Shown here: piece after piece, positions 1 through 20,100 of the stretch
Layout of the letters: each line of letters starts with the position of its first letter
Numbering within the stretch: the first letter of the stretch is position 1
NCBI RefSeq assembly: GCF_032118995.1
Contig: NC_092668.1
Coordinates: 7,543,501 to 7,607,500 of the forward strand
Length of the DNA: 64,000 bases
Source: Asterias amurensis
Lineage: Eukaryota; Echinodermata; Asteroidea; Forcipulatida; Asteriidae
Direction: 5' to 3'
Translations under genes and position numbers: made by a program
The notes under the pieces: generated by a model
Database searches by the model: none
The model's input: the letters and a program-made list of their open reading frames with translations, nothing else
What the model was told of the DNA's origin: nothing

Positions 1-1557
1 CCTACACCAAGATTAAGACAAGAGCAAGCACTTGACCCTTCTCAGACTCAAGGTCAATGATATGGGGTCAAACACTTGACCTTTTGATGTCCAAAGGTCA
101 CATAATCAAAGGTCAAAGGTAACGTTTACCAAAAAGATTGGAAAAATCTGAGAAAATTTGCATTTATCATCACTACTGTGTACACATATTAACATTCTGA
201 AGTTCTTTCTTCTTCCAGGTAAAGTGTAGGCTTCAATGTATGAAGATATTATGGCTACGCGCTGTTAGGTTGTGCGCGTATTAACCAAATATGTGTGCAG
301 ACTACAGTGAAGTCGCAGTTTATTAAGTAGGGTGCCTGCGAGCTAGAGGGTATCTTCCTTCGTAATGCTGCAATCATGCATTTAGTGTACTTCTGTAAAG
401 GATTTCCATTTATTGCTGGGTACTAGGGATGTGGTCAGTAGATAGTCAAGAAGAAGCGAGAGCCATGACCTCTGGTGAAGCTTCAGTGAGATTGAGCTCT
501 AGAGAGATTGCTATTTGATTTTACTTTTTTAGTTCAATTTTAGTTTGCACTCTGCTTATTTAAAAATATGAAACAGTGAACTCCCTCCGCACAAACAATT
601 TTCATGAAGCAGTATGAATGAATTAAGCTTTGATAACAGAATAAATATTAAACAGGTGTGTCTTTGAATGATGTATTTATTTATTTGTGTACCCCCCCCC
701 CCCTCCCAAGCCGAATACCATCATCAACCATACCATGCTTGTTTCAGCATATATAAATCATGGAGGTAGGTTTCATTTCATCATCATGTCACTGTCAGGT
801 TACCTTAGTTTTTTAAATAATTTATCTCCTTGGGCAATCTGTAAGACCAAACAGTCTTATCTTTAACAAAACTAGTAATTTATCTCACTAAAAATAATAA
901 ATTATTCCCCTTTTCCTTCCTCCATTCAATAATCTATCCAAAGTTTGTTGACATATCAACCATACCGAGTACCATCTATGCTTATATATTACCGCGCAAA
1001 CATAGCAGGGACCAGCGTAAGCCGCGTAGCGTCCAAACCAACAATTTGCCATGGGACCTAAAATTGCGTGTTTCCCGTGGTCGTATGACCATTTTCAATT
1101 GCCGATCGCTAAAATGCGCTACAATGAACAGTTTTCAAACCAAAAGTAACATATGAAAAAAGACTCAATTTTAACAAATATATAGTTCTGATCAACTCCT
1201 AACGTCTGTAAGTACCTTTTATTTGAATAAAAGTGCATCAAACTATCAACATTTTGACGTTCCGTTGACTTTCCAAACCAAAAATCCACCGAAAGAATAG
1301 TTAAAATGCTCACTTTTACACTTCAGAAAATCGCCATCTTTAATGTAGTTCCGGTTAGTTTTACGAATGAACTGTTTCACATAAGTAGAAGTACCATATA
1401 ACCCTCCGCAAAAAACGATGCAGAATGCGACGGCTGGCGCACTACTTGAGATCGCGGCACAGTTTCTCATTAACGGAAATTGGTCCAGCGCGCGCAGCGC
1501 CCTCTAGCGGTTGTGAATGTACCTACTTTGATTTGAATTATTGTCTTTACTAATTAA
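1..1557. other. Gene-free left flank
   Basis: No exon with convincing splice borders or a recognisable protein was seen here on either strand. The stretch holds a short poly-C tract near 691-703, AT-rich DNA with TTTATTTA-type runs, and a more GC-balanced part from about 1000 to 1557. Open frames near 1119-1470 on the minus strand overlap one another and lack any familiar motif, so they are left unannotated. Confidence 0.5.
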
Positions 1558-1990
1558 TATTATAACACACCTCTTGCTTGTTCTGTATTCTGGTTGGCTG
1601 AAACACGGTCACGTGGGATGACCAATAAGTTAGTGATCACGCGCGCATGTTTTGCGGGAATAGTACCAGAGCGGGCAATAGTCTTTGAATATAGTGCCCG
1701 CGGTAACAGCGCCCTCTCTTGACTTGAACCGTGAACAACAACTACAAAATTCCTTTTTCTGTTCTAATTTGACATTTATTTTTAAGACCGAGCTGTGTTA
1801 TAAAACACATATTGACTGGCATAATTCGGTAACTAGGTAGTAGGGGACCAGAAGAGTGACCAGAAGAGGGGCCTACCATTTTCTTCTATATATATTTCCC
1901 TCGGCTTTCGGCCTCGGGAAATAGGTCACTCTTCTGTTTTTCTGGTTACTGAAAGCATAAAGTCCCTCGTGGGAATAGACGTATCCATTG
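1558..1990. repeat. Interspersed repeat with TATAACACAC ends, copy 1
   Basis: The sequence starts with TATAACACACCTCTTGCTTG. It is repeated with small changes at about 37322-37620 and 37620-37900, where the same internal segments occur (TCTGGTTGGCTGA, GCGCCCTCTCTTGA, then ACCGAG.TGTGTTATAAAAC). The 5' TATAACACAC and the later GTGTTATA are inverse to each other, which suggests a short non-autonomous DNA element. In this copy the right part carries a hairpin, TCCCTCGG...GGCCTCGGGA, near 1888-1920. No coding capacity was seen. Confidence 0.6.
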
Positions 1991-2093
1991 TCAGTCAGTC
2001 AATATGTGTATAATAATCATGATAATAGGCCCTACTATCGATTTTGATTTATTTTTTTATATTTGCTTATTCTTTTAGAAGTTAGCCTCATCC

Positions 2094-3103
2094 TAGACCC
2101 AGTAACTGGGGCGCTGTACTCCTTTTCAACAATTTTTTACTTTATCTGTCGTACTAGCGCCCCAGGGAATGGCACAGAATTTTAACGAATACCCAGTTTT
2201 TCGCGACACCCAGCCACAAAAAATGCCTCAAAATGACAAAAAGACCAAACAAACTAGCTCAAAAATCGCCTACTCTATTCTCGATACGTCTAGGATGTAA
2301 CATCAGGCATTTAATTGTACTCACGATCATTTTTTAAACTCCAAATCGATGATTTTTAACTCCGCATCGTGGAGCGATTGACAAGTCTGCGATTTTCGGA
2401 TGTGTATGGTAACTAGAAACATGGCGTCGCATTGTGGGTGGATGTCCATCAACGGCTGTTTAATGCTACACTTGTTAGAGGCGTTGCAGCGAATGCTATA
2501 CATTGTACACGGGGATGGGTACAGGCGCTGCAGCTAGCGAGTGCCCACGTGCGTTCAATCCTGGGCAACGTAACTTACACGGTGCCGGGTTGTTGGAAAA
2601 TTATCAGAAAGGGGGTGAAAGGTTCTCAGAAAGGGAATATTGTCTGAAAGAGGGGATTTTTCTGGTCTGAAGTCTGCTGGATGAAGCTGGATGGTTCTGG
2701 ATGAAGTCTGCTGGTCTGGATTTTTCTGGTCATCGCCCCCCCCCCCCCAAAAAAAGAAGGAAAAAAACGAAAAAAAGGGGAAAAAAGATGATAAATAAAT
2801 AAAAAAAAATTCTACAGTGACACTGGCAGCACTAAACATTATAAGAAGCAATTTAACCATGCACAAAAATCGTAGGCCTAGATGAAGTACAGCGGTTTTT
2901 ATTTATTTATCATATTTTTTCCCCTTTTTTTTTTTTTTTCTTTTTTTTTGGGGGGCGATGACCAGAAAAATCCCCTCTTTTGGCTGGGTGTCGCGAAAAA
3001 CTGGGTATTCGTTAAAATTCTGTGCCATTCCCTGGGGCGCTAGTACGACAGATAAAGTCAAAAATTGTTGAAAAGGAGTACAGCGCCCCAGTTACTGGGT
3101 CTA
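2094..3103. mobile_element. Non-autonomous TIR transposon with 9-bp target duplication (MULE-like)
   Basis: Terminal inverted repeats of about 123 bp run from 2094 to 2216 and from about 2981 to 3103. They start TAGACCCAGTAACTGGGGCG and differ at only about one position that I could see. The 9-mer GCCTCATCC sits directly outside both ends (2085-2093 and 3104-3112), so this looks like a true target site duplication. Long TIRs with a 9-bp duplication are typical of Mutator-like elements; that assignment is inference. The 1010-bp interior has no transposase. Its middle (about 2400-2640) is GC-balanced and unlike the flanks, so captured DNA is possible. Related TIR-like pieces recur near 23945-24000. 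Confidence 0.8.
2718..2975. repeat. Nested inverted repeat inside the MULE-like element
   Basis: TTTTTCTGGTCATCGCCCCC near 2723-2748 is answered by GGGGGCGATGACCAGAAAAA near 2952-2971. Further inside, GATGATAAATAAATAAA (about 2788) pairs with TTTATTTATTTATCAT (about 2896). The arms are joined by poly-purine and poly-pyrimidine runs. It may be a second small element inserted in the first, or an internal foldback that arose in place. Confidence 0.6.
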
Positions 3104-3917
3104 GCCTCATCCCATAATTCCATAAACCACGTCCGGGATTTGGGCAAACACAGTAAATTTTAGGAAACAATAATTTACTCACTTTTTTCGAACTGAACCG
3201 AAGCAAGACTCCAGGCAGTTCCCCATTATTGTGATTTTCTTCCTACAAAATTATCGATATAACACGATATTCTCATTCAAAATCATTGTTGATTTCCGGA
3301 TACACAGCACCCGGTGTCAGCATTAAAAATACATAATTTTAAAAAGAAGTTGCTTTTTATAGCCCAAACACATGACTTTACTTATTTTTCACTGTAATGA
3401 TGGAGATAGAAGTTTCCACATAGAGCAAGTTTGGGCGATTAAAACAGCAGAGATGTATCTGCGCGAGGGGCCACGTAATGTCACCTTTGACCTATTTCTT
3501 TGTCAACACGGTTCAACTATTTTTTGAAGGGGTAAAGTTTTCAAAAGCTATCAAATTCTCATCAGTTATTACATCGGAATATTATAATCCTTGTTTTTTT
3601 AGACCATAAAATGTCAATTTTAAATAAAATCCAATGACTATGGTTTCAAATTTTTGACAAATGACCTGGCAGCCAGTGTGTTAAACTTAAAAGGCTCTCT
3701 TGAAAATAAAAATTACCTTTTTAAGAATGGTAAATTCCGAAAATAACTTTATCTAGTTTTGTAGGTCAAATAGTCACAAACAAATCGCCGGGGGGGGGGG
3801 CAGAATCTTCTGTGTCACACATCACAGTGTGTGTGTACACGGCTAGCTACACAACACATTAATGTCGGGGTCAATGTCCTCCAAGTTTACCTCCTCCATA
3901 AAAAAACCAACAGCTAA

Positions 3918-12692
<8,775 letters not shown>

Positions 12693-12742
12693 ACGTTATA
12701 CACTATTGATTTTGATGTGTCATTTGGATGGCATGGCGTTAA

Positions 12743-13107
12743 AGGCAGTGGATACAGTTGGTAATTGTGAAAGACTAGCCTTCACAGTGGGTGGATCTCA
12801 ACATATGCATAAAATAACTAATCTGTGAAAATTTATGCTCAATTGGTCATCGAAGTTGCGAGATAATAATGAAAGAAAAAAACACCCCTGTCCCAAAAGG
12901 TTGTGTGCGTTTAGGTGGTTGATTTCTAAATCTGAGGTCTCGAAATCAAATTCGTGGAAAATTACTTCTTTCTCAAAAACTATGGCACTTCAGAGGGAGC
13001 CGTTTCTCACAATGTTTTATACAATCAACCTCTCCCCATTACCCGTCACCAAGTAAGGTTTTATGCTAATAATTATTTTGAGTAATTACCAATGGTTTCC
13101 ACTGCCT
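12743..13107. mobile_element. TTAA-flanked MITE (subfamily A)
   Basis: TTAA at 12739-12742 and 13108-13111 flanks ends AGGCAGTGGATACAGTTGG and CCAATGGTTTCCACTGCCT. It begins 47 bp after the renalase stop codon, so it may lie inside the 3' UTR. It is close to the 27174-27558 copy along its whole length. Confidence 0.75.
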
Positions 13108-13112
13108 TTAAA

Positions 13113-13335
13113 CCCACGCCTCTCACCACTGTGGCCATGGTTTGATTCCCGGCTATGGCCATATGGGAGTAGAGTAATGTGCTGATTCTCTCCTATGCCT
13201 CAAGGGATTTTCTCCTGTGGCTTCTGGTTTTTCTTTCTCCAGAAAAATCAAACACTTTTGATCTCAAGCAATGTGTCTGGCTGCCGAAGTCGCCCTGAAC
13301 TGATTGGCCTCTTAAATTATAAATTTTTACGGAGT
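13113..13335. repeat. Dispersed repeat, related copy at 45513-45740
   Basis: The stretch shares TTCTCCTGTGGC..., CCAGAAAAATCAAACACTTT and a GGCTGC-rich end with the stretch at 45513-45740, which has CGGTTTTCCTCCC..AAATCAAACACTTTCGATCT. The 5' part contains a B-box-like GGTTTGATTCC, so a SINE origin is possible. Confidence 0.45.
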
Positions 13336-13419
13336 AAATCAGAAAGGTCAAAAAACCCCCGAGTCCAATTGGCTTGTGGAAGAATAAACTAAGATAAATG
13401 CCAGCCTGGTAATTTGTTT

Positions 13420-13835
13420 TAAGGGCAAGGAAGTTTTTTCCCTTTGCAGGGGCACCTCTATTTGTGCTAAACATTGCAAGGGGCACTAAGGCACTGGCCA
13501 GGAACATGGTGGCACCAAGGCAATGCCATTGCATGCTCTTGCCCTTACAAGGGCAATCACATCCATTGCCTCTGTTACTGAGGTACTGTATCAACCCTAC
13601 TAATGCTACCACCTTCATTCGGGCAGGGAAGTTGTTTTCCTTCGCAGGGGCACCTCTACTTGTGCTAAACATTGCAAGGGGCACCAAGGCAATGGCCAGG
13701 AACATGGTGGCAATCACTTCCATTGACTCTGGACTGAGATACTGTATCAATCATTGTAATGCAATCACCTTTATTAGGCCAGGGCAGTTGTTTTCCTTCA
13801 TAAGGCACCTGTTCTTGTAGTAAACATTTCAAGGG
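13420..13835. repeat. Tandem repeat, about 190-bp unit, three copies
   Basis: GGCAAGGAAGTTTTTTCCCT, GGCAGGGAAGTTGTTTTCCT and GGCCAGGGCAGTTGTTTTCC begin successive units near 13424, 13620 and 13780. Each is followed by a GGGGCACCTCTA.TTGTGCTAAACATT-type segment and GGCCAGGAACATGG. The third copy is eroded. Open frames on both strands across the array follow from its low stop density and have no protein support. Confidence 0.65.
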
Positions 13836-13879
13836 GTACCAAGGCTCTTGCCCTTACAAGAACAAAGTAGCTGTGACTG

Positions 13880-14390
13880 AGGTACTGGGTTAGGCCTATA
13901 ATATGTCATCCCCTTCATCAAATACTGCTGATCATTCCAATAATGCAAATCTTGTCAGGTTTTGTTATTGATATTTTGAATGTGCCTTACCTCTAACTAC
14001 CAAAAAGAATATAATCTTCAGACAAAGCATTACATTGTAGTCTATTAGTAGATTATTTTGTAATTTTCGTCGTCTTCTTTATTTCAATCATTTGGAGTCA
14101 AAAACATATTGCTTTAAAACTTACACTTTTAAATAAATTACTTATCAACTATTTTATGAATATTTGGAATGAAATGATGTCTTACTAGAAAAATTTAAAA
14201 AGTATTACTACTCTCCCACTACATTGTAAAGATTGTTTGTGTTTTTATGTACAAATGTGCACCTCACACTACACTATTAAAGTGAAGTACTTTTATTATA
14301 AGTAAAATCAAGAATAACAAAACAAAACAAAGCTAAATAAAAAGTAACTATGACAATGTGACCCATATCCACCTGACTGTTTTGTACGTC
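13880..14390. other. AT-rich stretch without genes
   Basis: No splice-bounded open frame, repeat boundary or RNA motif was recognised between the two tandem arrays. Confidence 0.4.
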
Positions 14391-14394
14391 TTGC

Positions 14395-14962
14395 CCTTAA
14401 ATGTGTACGCTTTTCCAGAAAACATGTGGCTGTGTGTAGTTTTGCCTGAAAATGTGTACAAGTTATAAGCCTTGTGTACTTTTTGTGTGAAAATGTGTAC
14501 TTTTTGCGGGAAAATGTGTACAAGGCTACAGCCTTGTGTACTTTTTGCTCGAAAAATGTATACAAAGTATAGCCTTGTGTACTTTTGTTGTGAAAATGTA
14601 TATAAGGCTATATGCCTTGTGTACTTTTGTTGTGAAAGTGTGTACAAGACTAATTATAGCCTTGTGTACTTTTTGCACGAAAATGTGTACTAGTTTGCGT
14701 GAAAAAGTGTATAAGGCCTTGTGTACTTTTTGCGCGAAAATGTGTACTTTCTGGTGAAAATGTAAACTTTTTGCTTGAAAAAGTGTATATAAGGCTATAT
14801 TTAGCCTTGTGTACTTTTTGCTTGAAAATGTGTATAAGGCTAGCCTTATGTACTTTTTGCGTGAAAATGTGTACTTTTTGCTTGAAAATGTGTACAAGGT
14901 TTTTATTAGCCTTGTGTACTTTTTGTGCGAAAATGTGTATAAGGCCTTGTGTAATTGTGTGT
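14395..14962. repeat. Degenerate tandem array of a GTGTAC...GAAAATGTGTAC unit
   Basis: More than a dozen variants of CTTGTGTACTTTTTGCGTG and GAAAATGTGTACAAGGCTA follow each other with variable spacing, roughly 30-65 bp. GTACAAG and CTTGTGTAC are near-inverse, so single strands could form many short hairpins. The array keeps several reading frames open on both strands; these encode repetitive CTFC.KMCT- or HIF.QKVHKA-like strings and are not taken as proteins. Confidence 0.75.
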
Positions 14963-15307
14963 TTTTTATAATTTAGGATAGGCAAGCCACACCCAGCTAA
15001 AACCACACCCAGCTAAAGCCACACCCAGTGAGACACATCCACATAACATGTTGGCTGTCAACATGTTAATGAAGTAACATGCTATAAATTCATAAAATTC
15101 GTTAAATATTTAATTATCACACCCTCTCCTCTGGAAAATAGAATGCAGCAAGAATCATCTCGAGATTTAGTTTTAACACTGAGAGGAGTCAATATTTGTA
15201 TACAATGGACTTTCACAAAAGTCGTTCTGTATAAATAAACAATCCCAAAACAGTTTGTTATGAGAAACATACAAAATACAAAGAGTTAACAAAAGATGAT
15301 GCATTAA

Positions 15308-15645
15308 AGGGAAGGTACACATTTGGTAATTAATCAAAGCAAATATTAACTTAAAAACTGACTTGGTAACGAGCATTGGAGAGCTGTTGATAGTATAAAA
15401 CATTGTGGGAAACGACTCCCTCTAAAGTAGCGTAGTTTTTGAGAAAGAGATAATTTCTCACTAAAATATTAAAAGACTTCTAGCTAGAAGTATTTTATTC
15501 CTACCTGAAAGAACACAAATTCGTCAACAAGTGTGTTTTTTCTTTTTCTTTTTCTCGCAACTTCGATGATCAATTGAGCTTGTTATTTTATTTAAGAGAA
15601 GTGAGAAGACTGGTCTTTGACAATTACCAAACATGAACCTTCCCT
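15308..15645. mobile_element. TTAA-flanked MITE (subfamily B)
   Basis: TTAA (15304-15307 and 15646-15649) flanks ends AGGGAAGGTACACATTTGG and CCAAACATGAACCTTCCCT. Inside is the hairpin AAGACTTCTAGCTAGAAGT. Full-length relatives lie at 19493-20950 (interrupted) and 56329-56683. There is no coding content. Confidence 0.8.
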
Positions 15646-16615
15646 TTAAGGCAATGAAAGTAGTAGTACCACAACAGAGTAAAGTAGCCTCAAAGATTTT
15701 GAAGATTTGGTCTTCGAAATGTTTGATTGACCAGATATAAAGCTCTTTGGCAATCCTACAAATAAGAATTAAATATTGATGTAAATTTAAAAGGTAGGGT
15801 CAAAACACACAAAAGGAGATGGTAAGAGTTTACCCTGTGACGAAAATAAATGCCCATGAAAACTTTCATGGTGAGAGGCAGTGTACCTGTTTTTTAAAGG
15901 ATTCCCTTCAAAGTAAAAAAGTTTGGATAATTTTTCACCCTGAGAAAGAGTTCATAAATCATTTCTCAGATTTATGCACGTTGGTGTCCATTCGCAAATG
16001 CTATAAGAGATGTGGTTGGTACACAAATCACCTTGCTATACAACATGGTTGGATTCAATGTTCTTGTGAATATTCTGTGACAGTTTTTCATCGTTTCTCA
16101 GCCACACTTCACATGTGGCTGTTCATGTACCTGTCTTAATACTGTGTCTATAGGCCTATATGTGAATCTACATAACAGTACAAAAACCAATCTATGACTC
16201 TATACATGTACCTTAAATATTTACAAGGAGACGCATCAAATCCTTCAAGGCAGTGAATTATGCAGCTCCTGCAGTGGTAACTATCCAGTAATATGAACAA
16301 CACTTGAACTTTGATTTAATTTTGGACAACTTAAAAAGAAAATGCAAAAACATACTACACTTTTAGTGAATTCATTTCATCTGCATTTGAATCTGTAAAA
16401 GAATTGCCACAGTAAACAAGTTGTCCGGACAAAACAATATCACACATAATTTTATGTTGGTGAGTCCCAACAGTATTATTTGAATTTGTTTTAAAATAAA
16501 TTTAATATGATTTTTACCATTTACTTGTCAACCTAAACCCTTTATGAAAGACCTTTGTGTCAACAAGTAGACACACAGTTTAACAATAAATACACATATC
16601 CATCTACCATTTCTG

Positions 16616-17117
16616 AAGGTATTATACCGGATTGGTAAGAGCTGAAAAAATAGTCGCAGACAGTGTTATTGTTTTGTGTGATCAACCATATCAGTGGGTA
16701 TTCCAATATCGTCTCCCTATTGTACAAGCTGACTGCGGAGATCCAAGACAGGAAAAGAAACATAGACACAATGGAACTTCCCAACCCTTCATCTGGACAG
16801 TTGACTATCAGCTGCATTTCATACATGAAATAACAAACTTCTGAAAAATTGGGCTTCAACTTTGATCGAGTCAGCAGCAAATAGTGGAAAACAATACACA
16901 AATTTCAGCATGTAAACACAATGTCCTTCAATTTGGGTTTTCACAACCCAAATCAGCTGTTGCATTTTTAAGGGTTTAAGTCACAGTTTTCTTGAAGTTT
17001 ACCTCATTTCAGAGCGAAATATTACACAGAGGAAAACTGGTTCCAATAAGAACTTCATAACCTGACTAAAACTAAACAATGATGTTTCCACCCTTACCAA
17101 TCCTGTATTAATACCTT
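16616..17117. mobile_element. TIR element close to the 3' end of the MZB1-like gene
   Basis: AAGGTATTATACCGGATTGG at the left is mirrored by CCAATCCTGTATTAATACCTT at 17097-17117, with one indel and one mismatch. The two ends are 502 bp apart. It lies about 45 bp past the MZB1-like stop codon in the direction of that gene, so it may be part of its 3' UTR or may provide its polyadenylation region. Confidence 0.55.
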
Positions 17118-17162
17118 TTAGTTTGAAATACCTTACAACAAAAGTAAAATAAAAAAAATGTA

Positions 17163-20100
17163 CTATAATTCCACTTTTTTAGCAGCTTTCTTGGTAGTTT
17201 TCTTCTGCTTCTTCTTATCTTTCTTCGCACAGTGGCGTCCCTCCTTGAAGCACAAAAACTCTTTCATCGTATTTTTCTTATAAGTGTCATAGATGGTCTC
17301 CTCCTCAAAATCTCCAACATACTGGTTGCATACTTGTTGCATCCTGGGGGGACAATTAACAGAAAAACATTTATAAAACTAGACTTAAGTTTTTGTCATA
17401 ACAAAAACAAGGTGTTCGGCTTCCGGGAGTCGAAAATACAAGCCTGGGGGACAATAAACAAAGCGACAAATCCAAGAAGTAATGAATTTTCAAAGCAGTT
17501 TACATGCACATCGGTTTAGACAGGTCAAAAGGTCAAGAGGAGGTCACCAACATACCCATTTTTGTGAAATACATAAAGCCCTTTCATATAATGTATATTG
17601 TCAAAATAGCTTTTGTGGTTAAGGAAACAGGAACTAATGAATAATGACGACTTGAGAAGAGACTAACTACTGGAAGGGAATTTTTTCTTAAAAACGCCTT
17701 GAAAACAGACTACGTACGTAAAGCCCTTTCATATGATGTATAGATTGTCAAAACAGCTTTTGTGGTTGAGGACATAGGAACTTTTATATAACTGACATAC
17801 AGATCCCTGTCATTTGATTGGTGGAACTTACTTCACGTGACATTCACTATTACTCCCATCCGCACCGGCGATCAAAAAGACCTATTCGCCCATGGGGAAT
17901 AGTATTTCCCATTCAACAGTTAGGATCATCCTTGTTCCCAAGGTTTCCGAGCAGTACAGCACCGCCGCGCCGCTGCGTAAACAAAGGAGCACCTGTGCAA
18001 AAGGTTGTGATCCGATTGCTATTAAATTTGTTCATAGTTGCCACTACGCGCCGCTCAATGATTTTTGGTTGTCAAACACAAGGATCTAGTCAGTTATATA
18101 AAACAAATATTGAGTGGCTTTAATTCGTGGAATGGAAGGAATATTATCGCCCAGTAAAATTTTGACTGTTCCATTTCACGAGGCGCTCGGCTTCGCCTCG
18201 TGAAATGGAACAGTCCAAATTTTACCTTGCGATAATATTCCTCCCATTCCACTCTAAGCCACTCAATATTTGTATAATGAACAATGACGACTGGAGGAGA
18301 GACTTACTAACCGAAAGGGAAATATTTGTTGAAAACGCCTTGAAAACCAGACTAAAAACTAAGCTATTTATATATAAAGAAAATATTTTTAACAATTAAA
18401 AAAAATATAGGGTGGCCAAGTGGTCTCCCATTCAAGTACTGACCAGGCCCAATATTGCTTAACTTCAGTGATCGGACAAATATCATATTAATCAATGTAG
18501 TATGGTCGTATAGTCAAAATCAAAAATGGATTTTTTTTAAACGAAAATATACAAAAATGTTAACCAGAAGACAAGGTCAAAATGGGGTCTTGTCTGCAAG
18601 GTGTTCACTTAGTTTTTAACGACCTTTCCGATGGGGTATGGATTGTATAAATCCATGGTGTGGATCAAAAGTTGTGATTTTTTGAAATAATTAACTTTAA
18701 ATATTCACAACTCAAAAATGGATGACGTCATCATGACGTAACTTACACAGTTTTCCTCTCCTAGTGAATATCTAACTATGTACGAAGTTTCAAGTTTATA
18801 CGAATTTGGGAAGTGTGCTTTTGTTCGAGGAGAAGGGACTGAGAGAAGAAGAAGATGAAGAAGCAACAACAACAAAAACGAACAATAACAATGAATCATT
18901 CGGGCAACGCCTAATTATAATAATAATACATGTATAGTGCGCCAGCATCCACCACAAGTGGTGCTCATGGCACGAGGAAAGAAACACAAAAACCTAATGA
19001 AAATCAGCAGTGAAAAAGTTAGTTTTGAGGGCCTCCTTGAACTTATGAACAAAAGACATGTTACGGATTATAAGGGGCAGATTATTCCAAAGTAGAGGCA
19101 TGAGAAAAGCGCTATCTTCCAATTTCTTGTGGGTTTTGGGAACAACCAGTAACGAAGACGTGGATGATCTAAGACACCTAGAAGGATTGTAACGGGTAAT
19201 TAATTGACAATTATACTGAGGAGCAGAACCATGTAAAGAATGAAAAACAAGCAGAAGTTATTTGTATTGAATGCGATATTGAACAGGGAGCCAGTGAAGA
19301 GCATTCAAAACCAGAGTGATATGGGTTCTCCTGGGGGACAAAGTGAACACCCAAGCTGCATTGTTTTGCAGTTATGCAGACATGAGATTTTATCTGTTGT
19401 AAAAACAGATATTTGCAAGCATTGTCCTTAAAGGGAAGGTATACATTTAGTAATCACTCTTCAAATTAATAGCAATAAAAACTATTGGTTAAAGGGAAGG
19501 TACCTGTTTGGTAATTACTCAAAACAAATATTAACTTAAAAACTGACTTGGTAACAAGCATTGGGGAGCTGTTGGTAGTAAAAGAAAAGATCAACAGTAG
19601 CACAGATCCTTGCCCTAAGGAGGATAATCGAAGGGATAAAATCCAACAACCTACCAGCCGTGATGACCTTCATTGATTTTAAGAAGGCTTTTGATTCAGT
19701 GCATCGTGGCAAGATGATTAATATCCTGAGGGCATATGGTATACCCGCTAAGCTTGTGGATGCAATCAGCGATAGTTACAACAACACCAGAGCTAAGGTA
19801 ATATCACCAGATGGAGAAACAGATGAGTTCCTAATATCAGCAGGGGTGTTACAGGGTGATACTCTGGCACCATATCTCTTCATTGTCGTGCTAGACTATG
19901 CACTCAGACAGGCAACTGATGGCTCCAGTCATGGTCACAGACCTTGATTTTGCAGATGACATCATTCTGATATCTGATGAGATTGAGCAGGCTCAACTGA
20001 TTCTGCAAAGAACAGAGACCGAATGTGCCAGAGTGGGGCTATTTCTCAACACCAGGAAGACAAAGTACATGATATTTAACAGCAACACTACCACCCCCTT

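Noticed and set aside
13193..13820. Frames of 185 (minus) and 118 (plus) codons
   Set aside because: They span the 190-bp tandem repeat, lack motifs and overlap in antisense.
14308..15006. Overlapping open frames of 70-123 codons on both strands
   Set aside because: They follow from the tandem unit's low stop content. The peptides are repetitive and overlap each other in antisense.
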